DNA of 64,000 nt, from the NCBI GenBank assembly GCA_963575745.1, contig CAUYUJ010001703.1:304001-368000 (forward strand). The letters are read 5' to 3'. The stretch comes from Prorocentrum cordatum (taxonomy: Eukaryota > Sar > Dinophyceae > Prorocentrales > Prorocentraceae). The position numbers were made by a program, and so were the translations under genes. Below are positions 11,851-23,196 of this stretch, one piece after another (positions within the stretch are counted from its first letter, which is position 1; every line of letters starts with the position of its first letter). The notes under the pieces are model-generated. The model saw only the letters and a program-made list of their open reading frames with translations, ran no database searches and was not told the DNA's origin.

Positions 11851-12957
11851 AGGGGGGGGGGGGGGGGGGCGAAGCGGGTGGTTAGCCCGTCGACGCGCGA
11901 GGGGGTGCTGGGCAGGTCGAAGCGAAGCAAGGGGGGCCAGGTCGAAGCGAACAAGGGGGGCCGTGGAGTCTTGGAGGCGGGGGGCGCAGGCGCCGGGAGG
12001 GGCGCCCCCAGGTGTCTTGGGGGCCCCGCGGCGGCCTCCACGACATTGCCGACAACAAGCCAGCGCAACAGACGAACGCGCGAGAAAAACGCCACCCACG
12101 GAGCAACAACTGCAAAACTGCTGACGGGTCGATCTGGAATCAGCTGTGCTTAGATAAAGCCGGAATGAATGATAGAACGATGCGACCGTCGACAATGTGA
12201 AACACGCATACTCGGAGTGGCGCGCGCTAGGCAGCCGAACCCCTTGCCGCAAATCTGATGTTTCACGCGACGATGTAGCAAGCTCCATCGGACAGACGAG
12301 GGAAAACTCGACCAATGTCAACGAGCCATAGACTTCAGTTGAAGCGGCTGGCGTCTGAACGATCGCCGAGCTACCAGGGTGGTTCCCCGCAGCGGATGCT
12401 CGACGATGTCGCGCGCCCCCCCTCCTCCTCCCACGCCCATCTCCCGGCCCTCCGATTACTGCACCCAGCAGCGTGTCCCAGGGAGGACACGAGGTGCAGC
12501 TCGCGCTGGCTAGCGGACCTACACCCAGATCTGGCCGATCGGATGTCGCTGACAGGCGGGACGCGCCTGACAGGCTATGAGGCTGAGAGGGCCGAAGTAC
12601 TTCGCGCGCCCCCCCCCCCGCCCAGCCAAGCCCAACTGAATCCTCCCCTTCCCATCCGAATTGGGAATATTCGGGGCGGAGCTGCTGAGTCAGCTCCCTC
12701 GAGGAACGCATCCCGAAATCTGCTCGAGAAATGTCTGGGCCATCCTGCGTAGAAGAGCAGTCGCAAGGTCAAGAGAAGAGCTCGGCGACCACCAGACTTG
12801 CATCGCAAGAGTACGGGGGAAGCAAGAGAAGGACATTTCACGAATGCGAGAGCGCTTTACATCGATTGGATGAGGAAGAAGCTGGAGGACGACGCGCATG
12901 GTCTCTGGGCCCCCGATGGCCTCACAGACCGCTGGCGCTCAGTCTTGCTTGGCGTGT

Positions 12958-14115
12958 CTAGGAGGAGGTCGCTGGGCCCATCGGCATCTGGCGCGGCGGG
13001 CTGGGCAAGGCATCGCTCGCGGGCGCCGGCGGCTCCTCGCCATCGACTGGCTTCTGGCAAGCCTCCTCGATCTCGGCAACTGCTGAGACTACCTGAGAAG
13101 CGATCAACTGGCTCATTTGCGAGTCTACTGCGGCGATGGCTTCTGTGGCGGAGTACTGCGGTGCCTTCATCCGAGGATCCCCCTCCGCGTGCTCTGCAGG
13201 CGCCGTTGGCTGGGTCGGCGAGATCGCCTCGTGCAATGTTGGCTCCAACTTGACCTCGCTCGTGACCTCCTCCATATGTTTTCCTTGAACATCGGGTTCG
13301 GGCAGCCGCCCGCGGGCGCAGGCGAATCGGGCTGTGCAGGAGGTGGCGATGGCGACCCTGGGTTGACCATGGGATGGAGGTGTAGCCATCGCCGGCGATG
13401 GAGCCGCTGACGTCGGGGTCGCAGCTCCTGTCGGCGCCGTAGGCGCTGGAGTCGCGGGGGCAGGCTGCCGAGGCGCCTCGCTCCCACCCTGCCTTGGAGA
13501 TCCCATTTCAGGAGCAGGTGAAACCGCAAAGCAATGAACGCGTGACCAAGCTGCGCAATGTTCTGATCCTGCCAGCGGAATTTCGCAATGAGCTGCTGCG
13601 TCGTGGCCCTCATCTGACCAAAGGGCCTCTCCGTTGGGCCCAGCAGGCAAAAACGCCTGGTGCGCCAGGGCGGCGGCTGCATCGCCTGCGGCGGCGGGCC
13701 ACCGACTTGGGGCAGCTGGGGCGGAAATGCCCGCGCGCCCTTGCCCGGCCCCTCCGTGGCGGTGGGGCGCCGCCTCCGGTGACCTGCCAAGTCGGCGGCG
13801 GAACAAGCGCTCCGCGGGGACCTGGTGCAGGCGGCGGCGCTGGCGGCCGCTGCGGTCCCAGCCCTGGCGCAGGCCTACGCGCCATGCCTGACGGGGCTTC
13901 TGTCGCGGGCTGCGGCCAGGCGCCAGCAGGCACGCCGTGCGCGTGCTAGTCGGGCTCGTCGACCGACGTGGCTCTCACCCTGTGGCTCTTCGCATGTGTC
14001 GGACCACGGCTTCAGGGGCGGATTCCCAATCGTGGACCTCGATACCGGCACAACATGGGCAACAGATGAACTGAGCTGCTTTGAACGCCGGGACTGCTGG
14101 GGCGGCGGGACGCGG
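12958..14115 (-). CDS. Pro/Ala-rich ORF with CC-CC zinc-knuckle-like exon, possibly gag-like
   Basis: The first part (14115-13977) reads AAQFICCPCCAGIEVHDWES, then APEAVVRHMRRATG and a stop that overlaps a GTGAGA donor. Two CC pairs and two His residues could bind zinc. Next come Pro-rich frames at 13930-13650, a helical piece MRATTQQLIAKFRWQDQNIA near 13600 in another frame, and an open C-terminal stretch (EEVTSEVKLEPTLHEAISPT and ATEAIAAVDSQMSQLIASQV) ending at 12958. Changes of frame imply introns or decay. A Cys knuckle plus a Pro-rich low-complexity body upstream of pol-like remains suggests a retroelement gag, but a host gene is not excluded. Confidence 0.35.
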
Positions 14116-14495
14116 TATCTGCCCTTTCTGGCCGCCCTCGCCTCCCCCCTGAGGTGTTCAAAGCTGGCTCGAAGGGCGAGCGCGTCCCAGTTGTGGGCAC
14201 CACCTTGAACGTAGTTGTTGTCGAAGTGGAGACCGCACAGGCACTTCCCATGATGGCCCTTTAGGACTCTGTAACCATTCGCGCAGTTTCAGCTACGTCT
14301 GAGAATGGGTCCAGACGAACGGTTCGCCATCCCAGGTTGAGCCGAATGATGCTGTCTACAAAGATCCGGCGCCTATGAACGCCTGAGCAACGTCTGTGCT
14401 GCTGCTCTTCTGACGGAAACGTCGTGGCCAGGTAAGTTCAGGCTTCTCCCTGCGCCCTGCCTTGATGAAGAAAACCGAATATCTAAAACAACGTG

Positions 14496-16124
14496 TCATT
14501 GCGAGACAAGGGACAGCACAATCACCATGTAATAATGAGTCGCGCGGCAAGACACACGCCTAAGGTTAGAGCTGCGCCGAGCAAAGTCACACCAAATCTG
14601 CGGGTTCGGTGGCTGCCAACCTTCTGAAGCCCAGAACTTCTCCTCACGCTCCTCCTCTTCATCCTCCTCCTCCACCTTTTCCTGCTCCTGTCTCTTCCTC
14701 GCCTACGTGTTCCCCCAAGGAGTTCCACAACGGCAGCGGGTACACATGGACAAACAGCGTGGGAAGACGTCGGCCCAGGTGGGCGCTTCCAGAAGCCAGG
14801 GGGCGGGGGTGGTTCGCCGTGAGCGCCTTCGATAGTACGGCAGCGCACACGCAGCACAAATCACGGCGCCGCGGAAGGCGCAGTCCGCCGTCCTGGCAAA
14901 GGCCGCGTTCTCCTCGCCGCGGAGCACGTGCCGCTGCAGGGCGCTGAGCTCAAAAGCGGGCTGCGGAATGGGCGTGCCCAGCGCTTCCGAGAAGCCTCTG
15001 CTGCACAGCTCACTGTCCCTCAACTCGCCCATCCTCGCCTTCAGGGCGCGCGACACGCAGAGAACGCCGACCAGGGCAGTGACCGCGCACCCCCAGCACA
15101 TCGACACGACGATCCAGAAGTCCCGCGACGCACCCAGGAAGAAGCCCTGCAACTCCAATTCCTGCATCACCTCGTCCTTGTTCAGCCCCTTCCCCCGGTC
15201 GGAGGTGTTTCTGCTCGGCGATTTGGTCGAAAGCGTAGAGTTCTTGCTATCGCGCCCTCGCTCCACGATGCGGCCCTGGCCCGCTGCAGCTCCTAGAGAG
15301 AAGAGACAGAACGTAGAACTATCAAACTCTCGGAGCTCCGCGCGGATTTTTGCGCGCCAGGGGCGGCGCGAGAGGCGCCGTCAGGGAGGTCCAAGCGCCG
15401 ACCCAAGAAATCCGCGCAGAGCTCAAACAAATTATGTTTATGCAAGTGTTTGATCTTCGAACTCCGTGGAGCTTCACGGCTGACGGCGCCAGCTCCGTGG
15501 CCTTCGTCTGCAACTGCGCCACCTCGTCCGTCCCCTGGTCATTATCCTGCTATTGGGAGTTAGACTTCTGGGGGGCCAGAGCCAGCGAATGGCAAACTGG
15601 GGAAAACATATCCTCTGAGAAAAAAAAAAAAAAGCTGTGCCCGGGGCCCAGGGAACAAGATCCGACAGAATCCCCAAGGCAACGTAAGCAAATACTTGTC
15701 GTTTGCAGCCAATGCGGCCCCGAACCAGGAAAGCCGAAGGAATTGAGCTTACCTTTGCATTACCCCCAGAGTTCGGTGGCAACTCGCGAGAGCCTCCCAT
15801 GCCAGCTTGCAGGCCCTTGCGAATCGGCGCTGACCGGCGCCAACCGCTGCCGTATCGACGCTACTCGGCGCTGAATCGGTGCCAAACTATCGGCGACCAG
15901 ACGCTCGTGCACGCCGGTGCCCCACGGAGACGCAGCTCCGAGGACACGCGAGGCTCCCCGGAGCGGCTGCCCAGCGAGAGGCTGACCCCCGTCAGCGGGC
16001 GACGGACCCGCTCCTGCGCGTCGTCCCACTCGCAGCCCGCCGCCCCCGCGTCGCTGGAGGCGGAGGCCAGCGCGGCCGCTGCGAGCAGGGCGCCCCGGAG
16101 CGCGCGGAGCCCCCCGCCGCCCAT
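14496..16124 (-). CDS. Secreted or membrane protein with signal peptide, multi-exon, unknown function
   Basis: Exon 1 (16124 to about 15908) begins MGGGGLRALRGALLAAAALA, a clear signal peptide, followed by an Asp/Arg-rich segment. A probable mini-exon (about 15796-15754, SRELPPNSGGNAK) ends at a GTAAGC donor. Exon 3 (about 15546-15474) encodes DNDQGTDEVAQLQTKATELA. Exon 4 (15292 to about 14860) follows CTCTCTAG and encodes a Ser/Lys-rich linker, KDEVMQELELQGFFLGASRD, and a membrane helix (FWIVVSMCWGCAVTALVGVL), then FARTADCAFRGAVICAACAL. A last exon (14702-14496) reads EKVEEEDEEEEREEKFWASE and ends with the stop after VLSLVSQ. The product is probably a type I membrane protein of the secretory or plastid-targeting route; no family recognised. 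Its introns carry repeat A and foldback 1. Confidence 0.55.
15318..15445. repeat. Foldback element 1, copy 1 (in an intron)
   Basis: Inverted-repeat element whose arms contain GGAGCTCCGCGCGGATTT on the left and AAATCCGCGCAGAGCTC then TTATGTTTATGC on the right, with a GC-rich centre (GGCGCGCCAGGGGCGGCGC type). It lies between two exons of the signal-peptide gene. Other copies: 21146, 25938, 41527, 49855, 52231 and 55028. Confidence 0.8.
15779..15910 (+). repeat. Intron-associated repeat A, copy 3
   Basis: Begins CAACTCGCGAGAGCCTCCC, has CTTGCGAATCGGCGCTG, ATCGACGCT and CGGCGCTGAATCGG units and ends ACCAGACGCTCGTGC. It fills almost exactly the space between exon 1 and the mini-exon of the minus-strand signal-peptide gene, so the repeat and the intron nearly coincide. 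Confidence 0.75.
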
Positions 16125-16129
16125 CCGCG

Positions 16130-17510
16130 GAGAATGGAGGCGGCAAGCGCGCACGGGGGAGACGAAGAATGACCCGCCAGTCGGAGAAAGTAGGTGGGCA
16201 CATGGGGGAGGAAGGTGGATGTGGTGGATTGGGGTCGGGCCCGCCCAAACTGTGGCAACAGATGCAACAGAGACAGATCGATTCTTGAAGCAGGCGAGCG
16301 TTTGAAGTAAATCGGGGTCTGGGAGTGCAGAGACACCTACTTTCAAAACCACTGGCGTGTAGGTTGGGAAACAACACCTGGGAGGTCTTCGTCGGATCGG
16401 AGCGATGAAGGGCCAGGGGCGCTCAAGCCCGATCAAGGGGCAGTTAAGCTTGAGCAGGCTTGGTTAAACCCAAGTTCAAGGCAGATCAAGCTGGACTAAG
16501 CCAGATTAACCAGATCAGAATCGGGATTCAGCCAGATTAGGTCAGCTTCCGACCAAGGACTTACCAACAACGGTTCTGACGCTAACCGCCCAGGAGTTGC
16601 ACCTTGATAAAATAACACCTCCCTAAATCCCCGATCGCGCCATGAGCCTCTGTGGCCCGAGATGGCTAGAGCCAGAAGCAACGAGAGCTCGCAGTTCGGG
16701 TCCGACCACGGTCTCGAATGGCGAAACAGATTGGGCGTAGCCTTATGTCGGGCGTGTCCCCCTACAGGGGGATTTTCGACGACAAATAAAACATACTAAT
16801 AAAATACTCCCACATGGCCAAGAAATACTACAAAAATAGTCCCCAGACTATCCTTGGACTATTTTTGAAGATTCCCCCTGTAGAGGGTCAGGCCCGATTT
16901 CAGCGTAGCCCCGTGAAAAGAAAGAGGGGCAATGGCTCGGAGCCCCGTCCGCCTGCTGCTGCCAGGACATGGCTCGTCGCCGTCGTCGCCGAAGCCATCG
17001 CCGTCGTCGGGTGCACCGTGGGCTGCAAAGCAGGCTGCGCCATTTGTTGCGCCCCTGGTTGCCGGCACGACGCACTTGCGCCAGCGGCTGCGTCATGTGT
17101 TACAGAACACATCTTTATGCACCGGTGTCTACACATTCCAGAATAGAGGTCACATAGGTTGCGCGATAAGCAGGTTGTGCAATGGTTGGTGCTGCCATAT
17201 TCGGTTGTGCCCTGGGACGCGCCATGGACTGCGGCACAATTATCGCCGTATGCCACACCGTCGGTTGCGCCCTGAACCGACGAACCAAAGGATGCCGGAA
17301 CTCCCAAGCACGGTCGAACAGACTCCATCCGGCCACCACATTTACCAACCAGAGCTCCAGGACGCATCCCACACAGCCGCTGGGCACTGCCAGACCGCCA
17401 GGTAGACTCCAACATGCTTCCCAGAAGCCCGGAATCAGGCACAACACGACTGCAAGGGGGGCACGGAGCCTCCCAAGGATGCCCCAAAGAGGGTCAAACA
17501 AAATCTCATG
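16130..17510. other. 5' flank of the signal-peptide gene, no gene seen
   Basis: Apart from foldback element 2 (16738-16907), it holds GATCAAG/TTAAGCTTGAGC short repeats at 16430-16510, a GTCGTCGCC tract near 16975 and spaced GGTTGCGC words at 17030-17290. Frames through it are low-complexity Cys- or Gln/Pro-type translations of those repeats. Confidence 0.4.
16738..16907. repeat. Foldback element 2, copy 1
   Basis: The left end is TCGGGCGTGTCCCCCTACAG then GGGGATTTT; the right end is the complement, AATTTCCCCCTG-like, then AGAGGGTCAGGCCCGA. The centre is AT-rich (AATAAAACATACTAATAAAA). A second copy with the same ends and an AT-rich centre lies at 45448-45597. Size and structure are those of a MITE-like non-autonomous element. 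Confidence 0.8.
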
Positions 17511-17519
17511 ACGAATTGT

Positions 17520-18050
17520 GACATGGGCTGGGAACCCAGAAGGTCTTCAAGAGGGAGACGAACACCTCCAAGAGCGCCCGAGGAGACACTCACGAGGGCT
17601 CCAAAGGGGCTCAAGGGCGGCTCAAGATCGGGAATCAATGGGTGCCACTTTCCAAGATGGCTCCCAAGAAGTCCCCAGGAGGCCCCAACATGGCCCAAAG
17701 TGGCGCAAGACAGCACAAAGAGAACAGAAACAGCTCCCATACCGCCCAATATAGCTCCACGTGGAGCTCAGAAGTGCTCGGAGGTGGCTCCGAACACCCC
17801 CCAAAAGCGGCCAAGGAGAGCCCCAGAGGGGCTTGAAGAGGGCCCCAAGGTGGCCTATGAGCGGCCCAAGGGCGGGGACAAATGGGTGGCAGGTTCCAAA
17901 AAAGGCCAGAGGCCCCAACATAGCCCGAAGGTGGCCAAGTATAGTCAAACAAATTGCATAAGATGCTCGGAAAGGAACCCCGAAATGCACTTGAGAAGCC
18001 CCCCAGAAGCCTCCAAAGCATCCCATAGACTCCCAGCTCCCAATATGCTC
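17520..18050 (+). repeat. CCAAGAYGGCC minisatellite array 2
   Basis: Imperfect 11-12 bp units such as GGCTCCAAAGGGGCTCAAGG and GGCCCCAACATGGCCCAAAG. Protein-like open frames here are by-products of the repeat. Confidence 0.7.
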
Positions 18051-18819
18051 TGGCAGCGTACGAAAGGGCTCAGCGGAACTTGACTATCGCTATGACATCT
18101 ATGCGGTCTGCCTTACCACTGTGTTGAACTTTGACGTTGACACTTGGGTGATGACATGATCCGTTGAGCGCTGCCCTCAATCTGCCCAGAGACGTTATCT
18201 TACCCCACGCAAGCTTCACACGACTGATCGTGGAAACCACCAACACCGCCACCCAGCACGTTTCCACCAATCGCCATCGGCACACACTCAGATGATAACA
18301 ATGATGCAATGCGGGCCAGTGGAATGCGCGCAGCCGCTGGGTGAGTCTGTCTGCTAACGCGCGCCACACATTCAGTCCAATCATCCAGCCAGCTTGCATA
18401 CCGGAAAGCAAGCGAGGGCACCACCAGAATGGCTGTGTAATCGAACCTCCTCCTGAAAAGCCGCAGCGCCGATGAAGTGGGCAAGCGGTGAGCGGCAAGC
18501 GGCGAGGTGGTGCAGAAGGACGTGGCAGTATCCCGCCCCGTGGCAGCTGCTGCCGGGGCTGGGCTGGCCAAGCCTGCTCAGATCGTAGACTCCTCCTGAG
18601 CGCGGAGGGGGCGCTGCTCTGCGGGAGGCCGCCGATGTGCTCGGTCCTCCCCCGAGGCCGAAGGTGGCTGGAGGGCAGGGTGCCCCTTCCACACACGGCC
18701 ACACACCCTCCAACCCCGCTCCTCCGACAATGCCCCGCTGTCACCACCGCCACCTCAGAAAGCAGAGATGAATTTCCGGTACGGTCAGCCCGTATGATAA
18801 GGACGCACGATAGGGATGC

Positions 18820-18960
18820 AAGGGCCTTGAAAGGCCATGTCGACACTTTGCGAGGGGAACGCGGCAAGCGAAAGCGGCCAAGGATGGGCCGACGGGGAAG
18901 GATGCAAGGGTCACCTTGGATAGCTGCTCATCCTTACCTTGCGGGTTGACTGCAAATCAC
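18820..18960 (+). repeat. Dispersed repeat C, copy 1
   Basis: About 140 bp: AAGGGCCTTGAAAGGCCATG, AGCGAAAGCGGCCAAGGATG, then ACCTTGGATAGCTGCTCATC and TTGCGGGTTGACTGC. It aligns along its length with 58052-58185 in the same orientation, with about 25% differences by eye. Confidence 0.7.
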
Positions 18961-19477
18961 GGATCTATGTTCGGTCGGTATGGTGCGAGCGTGATTCAAC
19001 GATCTTCGCAGCATTTCGTTGACTGCTCCTCAGCGAAGCGATTCCAGGGAAAGCAGCGCCGCTCCACGACAGTAAAAGCGACCAGGTCAGGCCAGCGCTT
19101 GGCACAAAATGTTCACCGTGCTGTGCCGCGCTCCGCGGTTACCTCTCGTGTGGGGCGGAGGCGGCCAGAGGCGCGACCTGGATGGGCCCGAAGAAGATCT
19201 GTCCAGACGGGCGAATCCGCTCAACATCGGTCCATGGAACACTCCTGGGGTTCATCCCGTGCAGCTTTTCACCCCGGATCCGGTTCTGACAGTCCGAGGG
19301 CGCGGAAACGGCCCCCCGAGACAGAACAACCATAACAACTCTTGTCAAATCCAGCGCCTCACACCTCGGCCCCCCCCTTCCTGCTGGCTGGAACCAGTGC
19401 TGTGGTTGGCGGCGCGGGGGTGGTAGGGGGAGGGGGGTCGGGTGGTTGGCGGCGCGGGGATGGAACAAGGGGGGCAG

Positions 19478-19562
19478 GGTGAGGGGGAATGCTCCTTAGA
19501 AGCAGGGGTGCTTCTAAGAAGCCTTCCCTCTCCCCCCATACCCCCCCTCTGCGCGTGGCCGA
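19478..19562. repeat. Foldback element 6, copy 1 (half)
   Basis: Contains CTTAGAAGCAGGGGTGCTTCTAAGAAGC followed by a C-rich end and CTCTGCGCGTGGCC. It matches the right halves of copies at 51035-51180 and 56785-56965; its left arm is shortened. Confidence 0.55.
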
Positions 19563-20702
19563 TGTGGGCCACCTCGGACCACCAAACGCTTCGAAACTGC
19601 CTGGCGCAACAAGTTCCGCGTGCCGTGCCGCGCTCTCCGCATGTGCCACCCATGCGAGCACCGCCCGGGGGTCGCCGCGGAAGAAAGGCCGCGCCGCGGA
19701 CCTTTCCTGGGGGCAGATGTATTGACGGGCCGATTTTCCACCACCACTACCATGGGTAGGAGAGGGTGGAGGACAAGGAGAGAGTGTAGGGTACAGGCCA
19801 GCGTTTACAATGCTAGCTCGCCTGGTTGAGAAGTGTTAGGGACAGGAAGAGAACCTAGGAATATCAGAACGAGCAGTTCGACAATAAACAGCCGCGCGGA
19901 GGATGGAAGTGGCGGGTACGGCCGAGGAGGGCAGGGAGGCCAAGGAGGACGAGGGGACGGGAAGCGGGTGGACAGGACGAAACCGCCGACCCCCGAGGTC
20001 AATCTTGTTTCGTAACGTGGACACCGGGAAGTCTCGAGCCATTCCCTGGGATTGCGTTTCCTTCCTGGGCTGTCTTCTGACAGCATCGGGGCACGGCGAA
20101 GGTCCACCAGCTATTGAAAATAGTAAACAACGTCCATCGTGTGTTTTTCACGGCGCGAAGGGATTTATTTTTCGGGTCCTAACTCAACTCTTTGGCGGCC
20201 AATCGGGACCATCCAGGCACACCCAGAACGCTCTCGGCGAGGCGCGGTTGCTGGAGAGCACCCCGAGGAGGGAAACCCAAGAGCAGCAGAACAACTCTAC
20301 AACCTCGAACAACGTTCGGGGCCGAGAGGGTCTTGGCAGAGAGCTGTCGATCTGCCTATCGCGCTGACGCTTTTCTGCCCGACCAAGCTCTGGTGCACCC
20401 CTGCCTACTGCGGCCGCTCCGCGCGGCCGCTCCAGCCGCACACCCCCAGCACGTCCTCGGGGAGCGCCGACGCGACGTCGACGACGACGACGCCGACGAC
20501 GACGGCGGCGGCGGCGTCCCACTATCATTTTGGAGGTCGGAAAAAGGGGTGTGGCATAAAAGGGTCTGGTGCCCATCGTGGAAATGGCGATGCCACCTGC
20601 GATACATAACATCGCCAGGGCCCCCTTGACATCAGATCGGCACCACACACCCTTATACCACACCGCATAGACCACCCTTCCGGTGATAAGGAGGCGAGGA
20701 AG

Positions 20703-20880
20703 GGAGACATTTGGTCCGGCCGCGCCTCAGCCACAGGAGACTTTCTTCTCGCCCGCCCACGCAGCTTCGCCTCGCCCGCACGCACGGCACGCACGAACAC
20801 GAAACCGAAATCGATTTCCCGGTAGGGGGGCTCTCCGTTCCACTTCGATCTCACCCCCTCACCTCCGACCCCCTTTCCTA
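20703..20880 (-). repeat. Dispersed 200 bp repeat D, inverted copy
   Basis: Reverse complement of 63072-63290 and 63795-64000. Shared landmarks include GAAATCGATTTCCCGG, CACGCACGGCACGCACG, AGGAGACTTTC and GGTCCGGCCGCGCCTCAGCC. Identity by eye is above 90%, so these copies are young. Confidence 0.85.
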
Positions 20881-21145
20881 CCTCCAGAGGCACGTCCCCC
20901 CAGCGCGCCAGGTCCCGGGGAGGGCCCCTGCAGCCCGCGCGACCCTGCAGGGGCAGCGGCCCACTTGCCCAGGCGGGCGGGGGCGGCCTGTCGCCCCGGG
21001 GCCCACGCTCGACCAGGAGAGGCAGCAAATGCACGCACACATAAACTTCAGGATGAAAAGCGGAGGCAGAAAGAACACAACAACAAATACATTCAGTCAC
21101 CACACAAGCAAACATTAACTGCACGCCGCAGGAGAACAAACACAA

Positions 21146-21262
21146 CATTGCGTAAAGATAAACTTCAGGAGCTCTGCGCGGCTCTCTTGGATCGGCACCA
21201 GACCCCCCCTCCCTGGCGCGCGGCGCCCGCCAAAGGCGGCGCCAGAGGGGACCAGCTCTAGA
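21146..21262. repeat. Foldback element 1, copy 2 (truncated right arm)
   Basis: The left arm AAACTTCAGGAGCTCTGCGC is followed by CCCCCCTCCCTGGCGCGCGG and GGCGGCGCCAGAGG. The right arm is lost or rearranged. Confidence 0.65.
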
Positions 21263-21489
21263 CCAAGAGGTCCTCCAAGGGGGCTGGGTCCTCCGTCCCA
21301 TCGCTCCACGCAGTCGTCGTTGCCGTCGTTATGGCATTGTCTTCCAGCTAGGCTGAGACAATCAAGCCGGACGATGATGGCACGTCAAAGTAATTTTACG
21401 TCGGTATCGGGCTAAGGTTTTGTCTCTTGCGGCCTCTCTTCTGAGACAGCCGTCCATTGACGATGAACACACAGAAGGGTATGGGGGCA

Positions 21490-22450
21490 TGGCCTCGCCT
21501 CGCAGGAACTCACCACAGTGGCCCATGGCGCTCCGCTGAATCATCCAGCTCACGAAAGCGGCGACCGTTGCGCCGTTGGTTCCCCAAAAGGAAGTGACAT
21601 CTCACGTGGACGTGGCCAAGGCCGCACTCCGCTGGGAATCCCAGACACCCACAACATAAACACGGCGGCAATCACGCATTTGTCAGCGACCAGGAGATCC
21701 CATTGTGGGTTTGACCCGCACTCTGCTGGACCCTCCCAGGATAAAAAGGGGCCCTGGGACACACAAATAAATACACACAAATAACAATATCCACCATATG
21801 TTCCAATATTTTCTGGGTGTTTGTCTTCCCCCCATTTCCAACATTTTCCCATATTTTCTGGGGAATCGACGATGAATTGTGTCTGTGTGGAGCTTATGAC
21901 AGTGGCGACAAGAACCCATTCTTGTTTTTCACGATACCTCCCCCCGTCCCTGCTCACGCCCGTTATCGACAAGGGTTAAAGAACTGTCTCCACTTGCGCA
22001 ATTGGCAGGTCCCGCCATGATCTGCGTAGGCCCGCACTTTGCTGGACCTGGCAGGAGCTCACGAAAGGGGCGGCACGTGCGCAGTTCGCAACCCCAGGGC
22101 GGGCGGGGTCTCGCGGAGCTCACGAAAGCGGCGGCAACACACTGGCAACCCCCGAAGAAGGCACGGTTTCTGTTGCATCCGCGTAGGACCGAATTCCGCT
22201 GGACCCCCCAAAAGCTCACGGAAGTGGCGACGGTCGCACAGCTGCCCAGCTCAAGCGGACGCTGAGGCCTGCTGGATGAGCGTAGGGCCGCATCCCGCTG
22301 GACATCCCAGGATCTCGCGAATGTGGCAACGATTGCGCAATTAGCAGCCCCCCAGGGAAGGTGAGGTTTCGAGTTGGATCCGCCTACGATCGCACTCCGC
22401 CGGTCATCCCAGGACCCCACGATCGTCGCGACATCTGCGCAGCTGACGGC
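21490..22450 (-). repeat. Array of ~106 bp repeat E, inverted relative to 59.7 kb
   Basis: Recurring CTCACGAAAGCGGCGAC, GCGCAGTT, GCTGGACCTCCCAG-like and TGCGTAGGCCGCACTCCGC words. Read on the minus strand these match the tandem unit at 59735-60470 (TTCGTGGGCTCCTGGGAGGT, AGCGGAGTGGAGGTC). Copies here are more diverged and are interrupted by intron repeat B. Confidence 0.6.
21755..21905. repeat. Intron repeat B, copy 2
   Basis: ACACACAAATAAATACACAC, then ATTTTCTGGGTGTTTGTCTT, ATTTTCTGGGGAATCGACGA and ending AATTGTGTCTGTGTGG. It aligns with 2690-2855, and their minus-strand conceptual translations share TDT..RRFP..K. No gene is visible around this copy. Confidence 0.65.
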
Positions 22451-22624
22451 GACGCGAGAGGCGAGACAACAGGATGCAGGAAGGCGGAGGAGGCAGGAGG
22501 AGAGGAGGAAATAACCACATCGCCATACCGACAATGAGATGAGTAAGAACGTGGGTGTGACAAACAACGGTCTCACTAAACATCCGCCCCCTTTTGCCAC
22601 ATGCGCCTCGGATCCCGAGCACTG

Positions 22625-22695
22625 TACAGACATATATGTAAATATATATATATATACATATATATGTGTATATATATATATACATACATGCATGC
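22625..22695. repeat. TA/TATG simple repeat
   Basis: About 70 bp of (TA)n with ATACATATATATG variants, followed by CATGCATACATACA. Confidence 0.9.
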
Positions 22696-22939
22696 ATACA
22701 TACACTAGAGCCCTCGCGCGCGCTTCGCGCGCGCTCAGGTTCTACATCGTTTGGAGTCGGATGCTTTGCGACGCAGAATTTCCAGCGGCCCCCAAGAAGG
22801 CGCCCAAAACAAACACAAGTTGTCCCCAGGAGCGCACGGAGAACGGCCCGAGAGGCATCCAAAAGACGATGTTCGAGACTCTTGCACGTGGACTTCCTGC
22901 GCGGCGGCGTCTTCGAATCCACACAAAATCTGTCTTTTT

Positions 22940-23165
22940 CGTCCTGGTGCACCTCCTCCTCCCCCTGTCGCTCCTCCTCCTCCTCCTCCTTGCCGTTCCT
23001 CCTCCCGCCCTCCTCGTCCTCCTCCTATTCCTCTTCCTCCTCTTCCTCGCCCTCCTCCTCCTCCTCTTCCTCCGCCCCTTCGCTCCCCATTGTCCTCCTC
23101 CTCCTCCTCTCCCTCCTCCTCCTCCTCCTCCCTCCTCCTCCTCCTCCTCCTCCTCCCTCCTCCTC

Positions 23166-23196
<31 letters not shown>

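Larger units (their letters stand above)
7933..12711 (-). mobile_element. Degenerate retroelement region (pol-like remains)
   Basis: The minus strand holds, 5' to 3', an RNase H-like segment (about 11850-11660), helical protein-like pieces (AIHRAMRCQAHLVRKLAVLW near 11190; SDVNDLLRDLTPQTLTRVQE near 10310) and the tail fragment at 8545-7933. The pieces sit in different frames separated by stops. Reverse transcriptase motifs were not recognised, so RT is either lost or too decayed to see. More than one insertion may be present. The Pro/Ala-rich ORF at 12958-14115 lies directly upstream in the same orientation and could be its gag. Confidence 0.45.
18060..20700. other. Mostly unassigned; possible retroelement scraps
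   Basis: A minus frame at 18440-18080 reads DRLTQRLRAFHWPALHHCYH and a neighbouring frame FDYTAILVVPSLAFRYASWL, weakly retroelement-like and broken. The rest holds repeat copies listed separately and a GACGACG tract at 20470-20515. I can support no intact gene. Confidence 0.35.
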
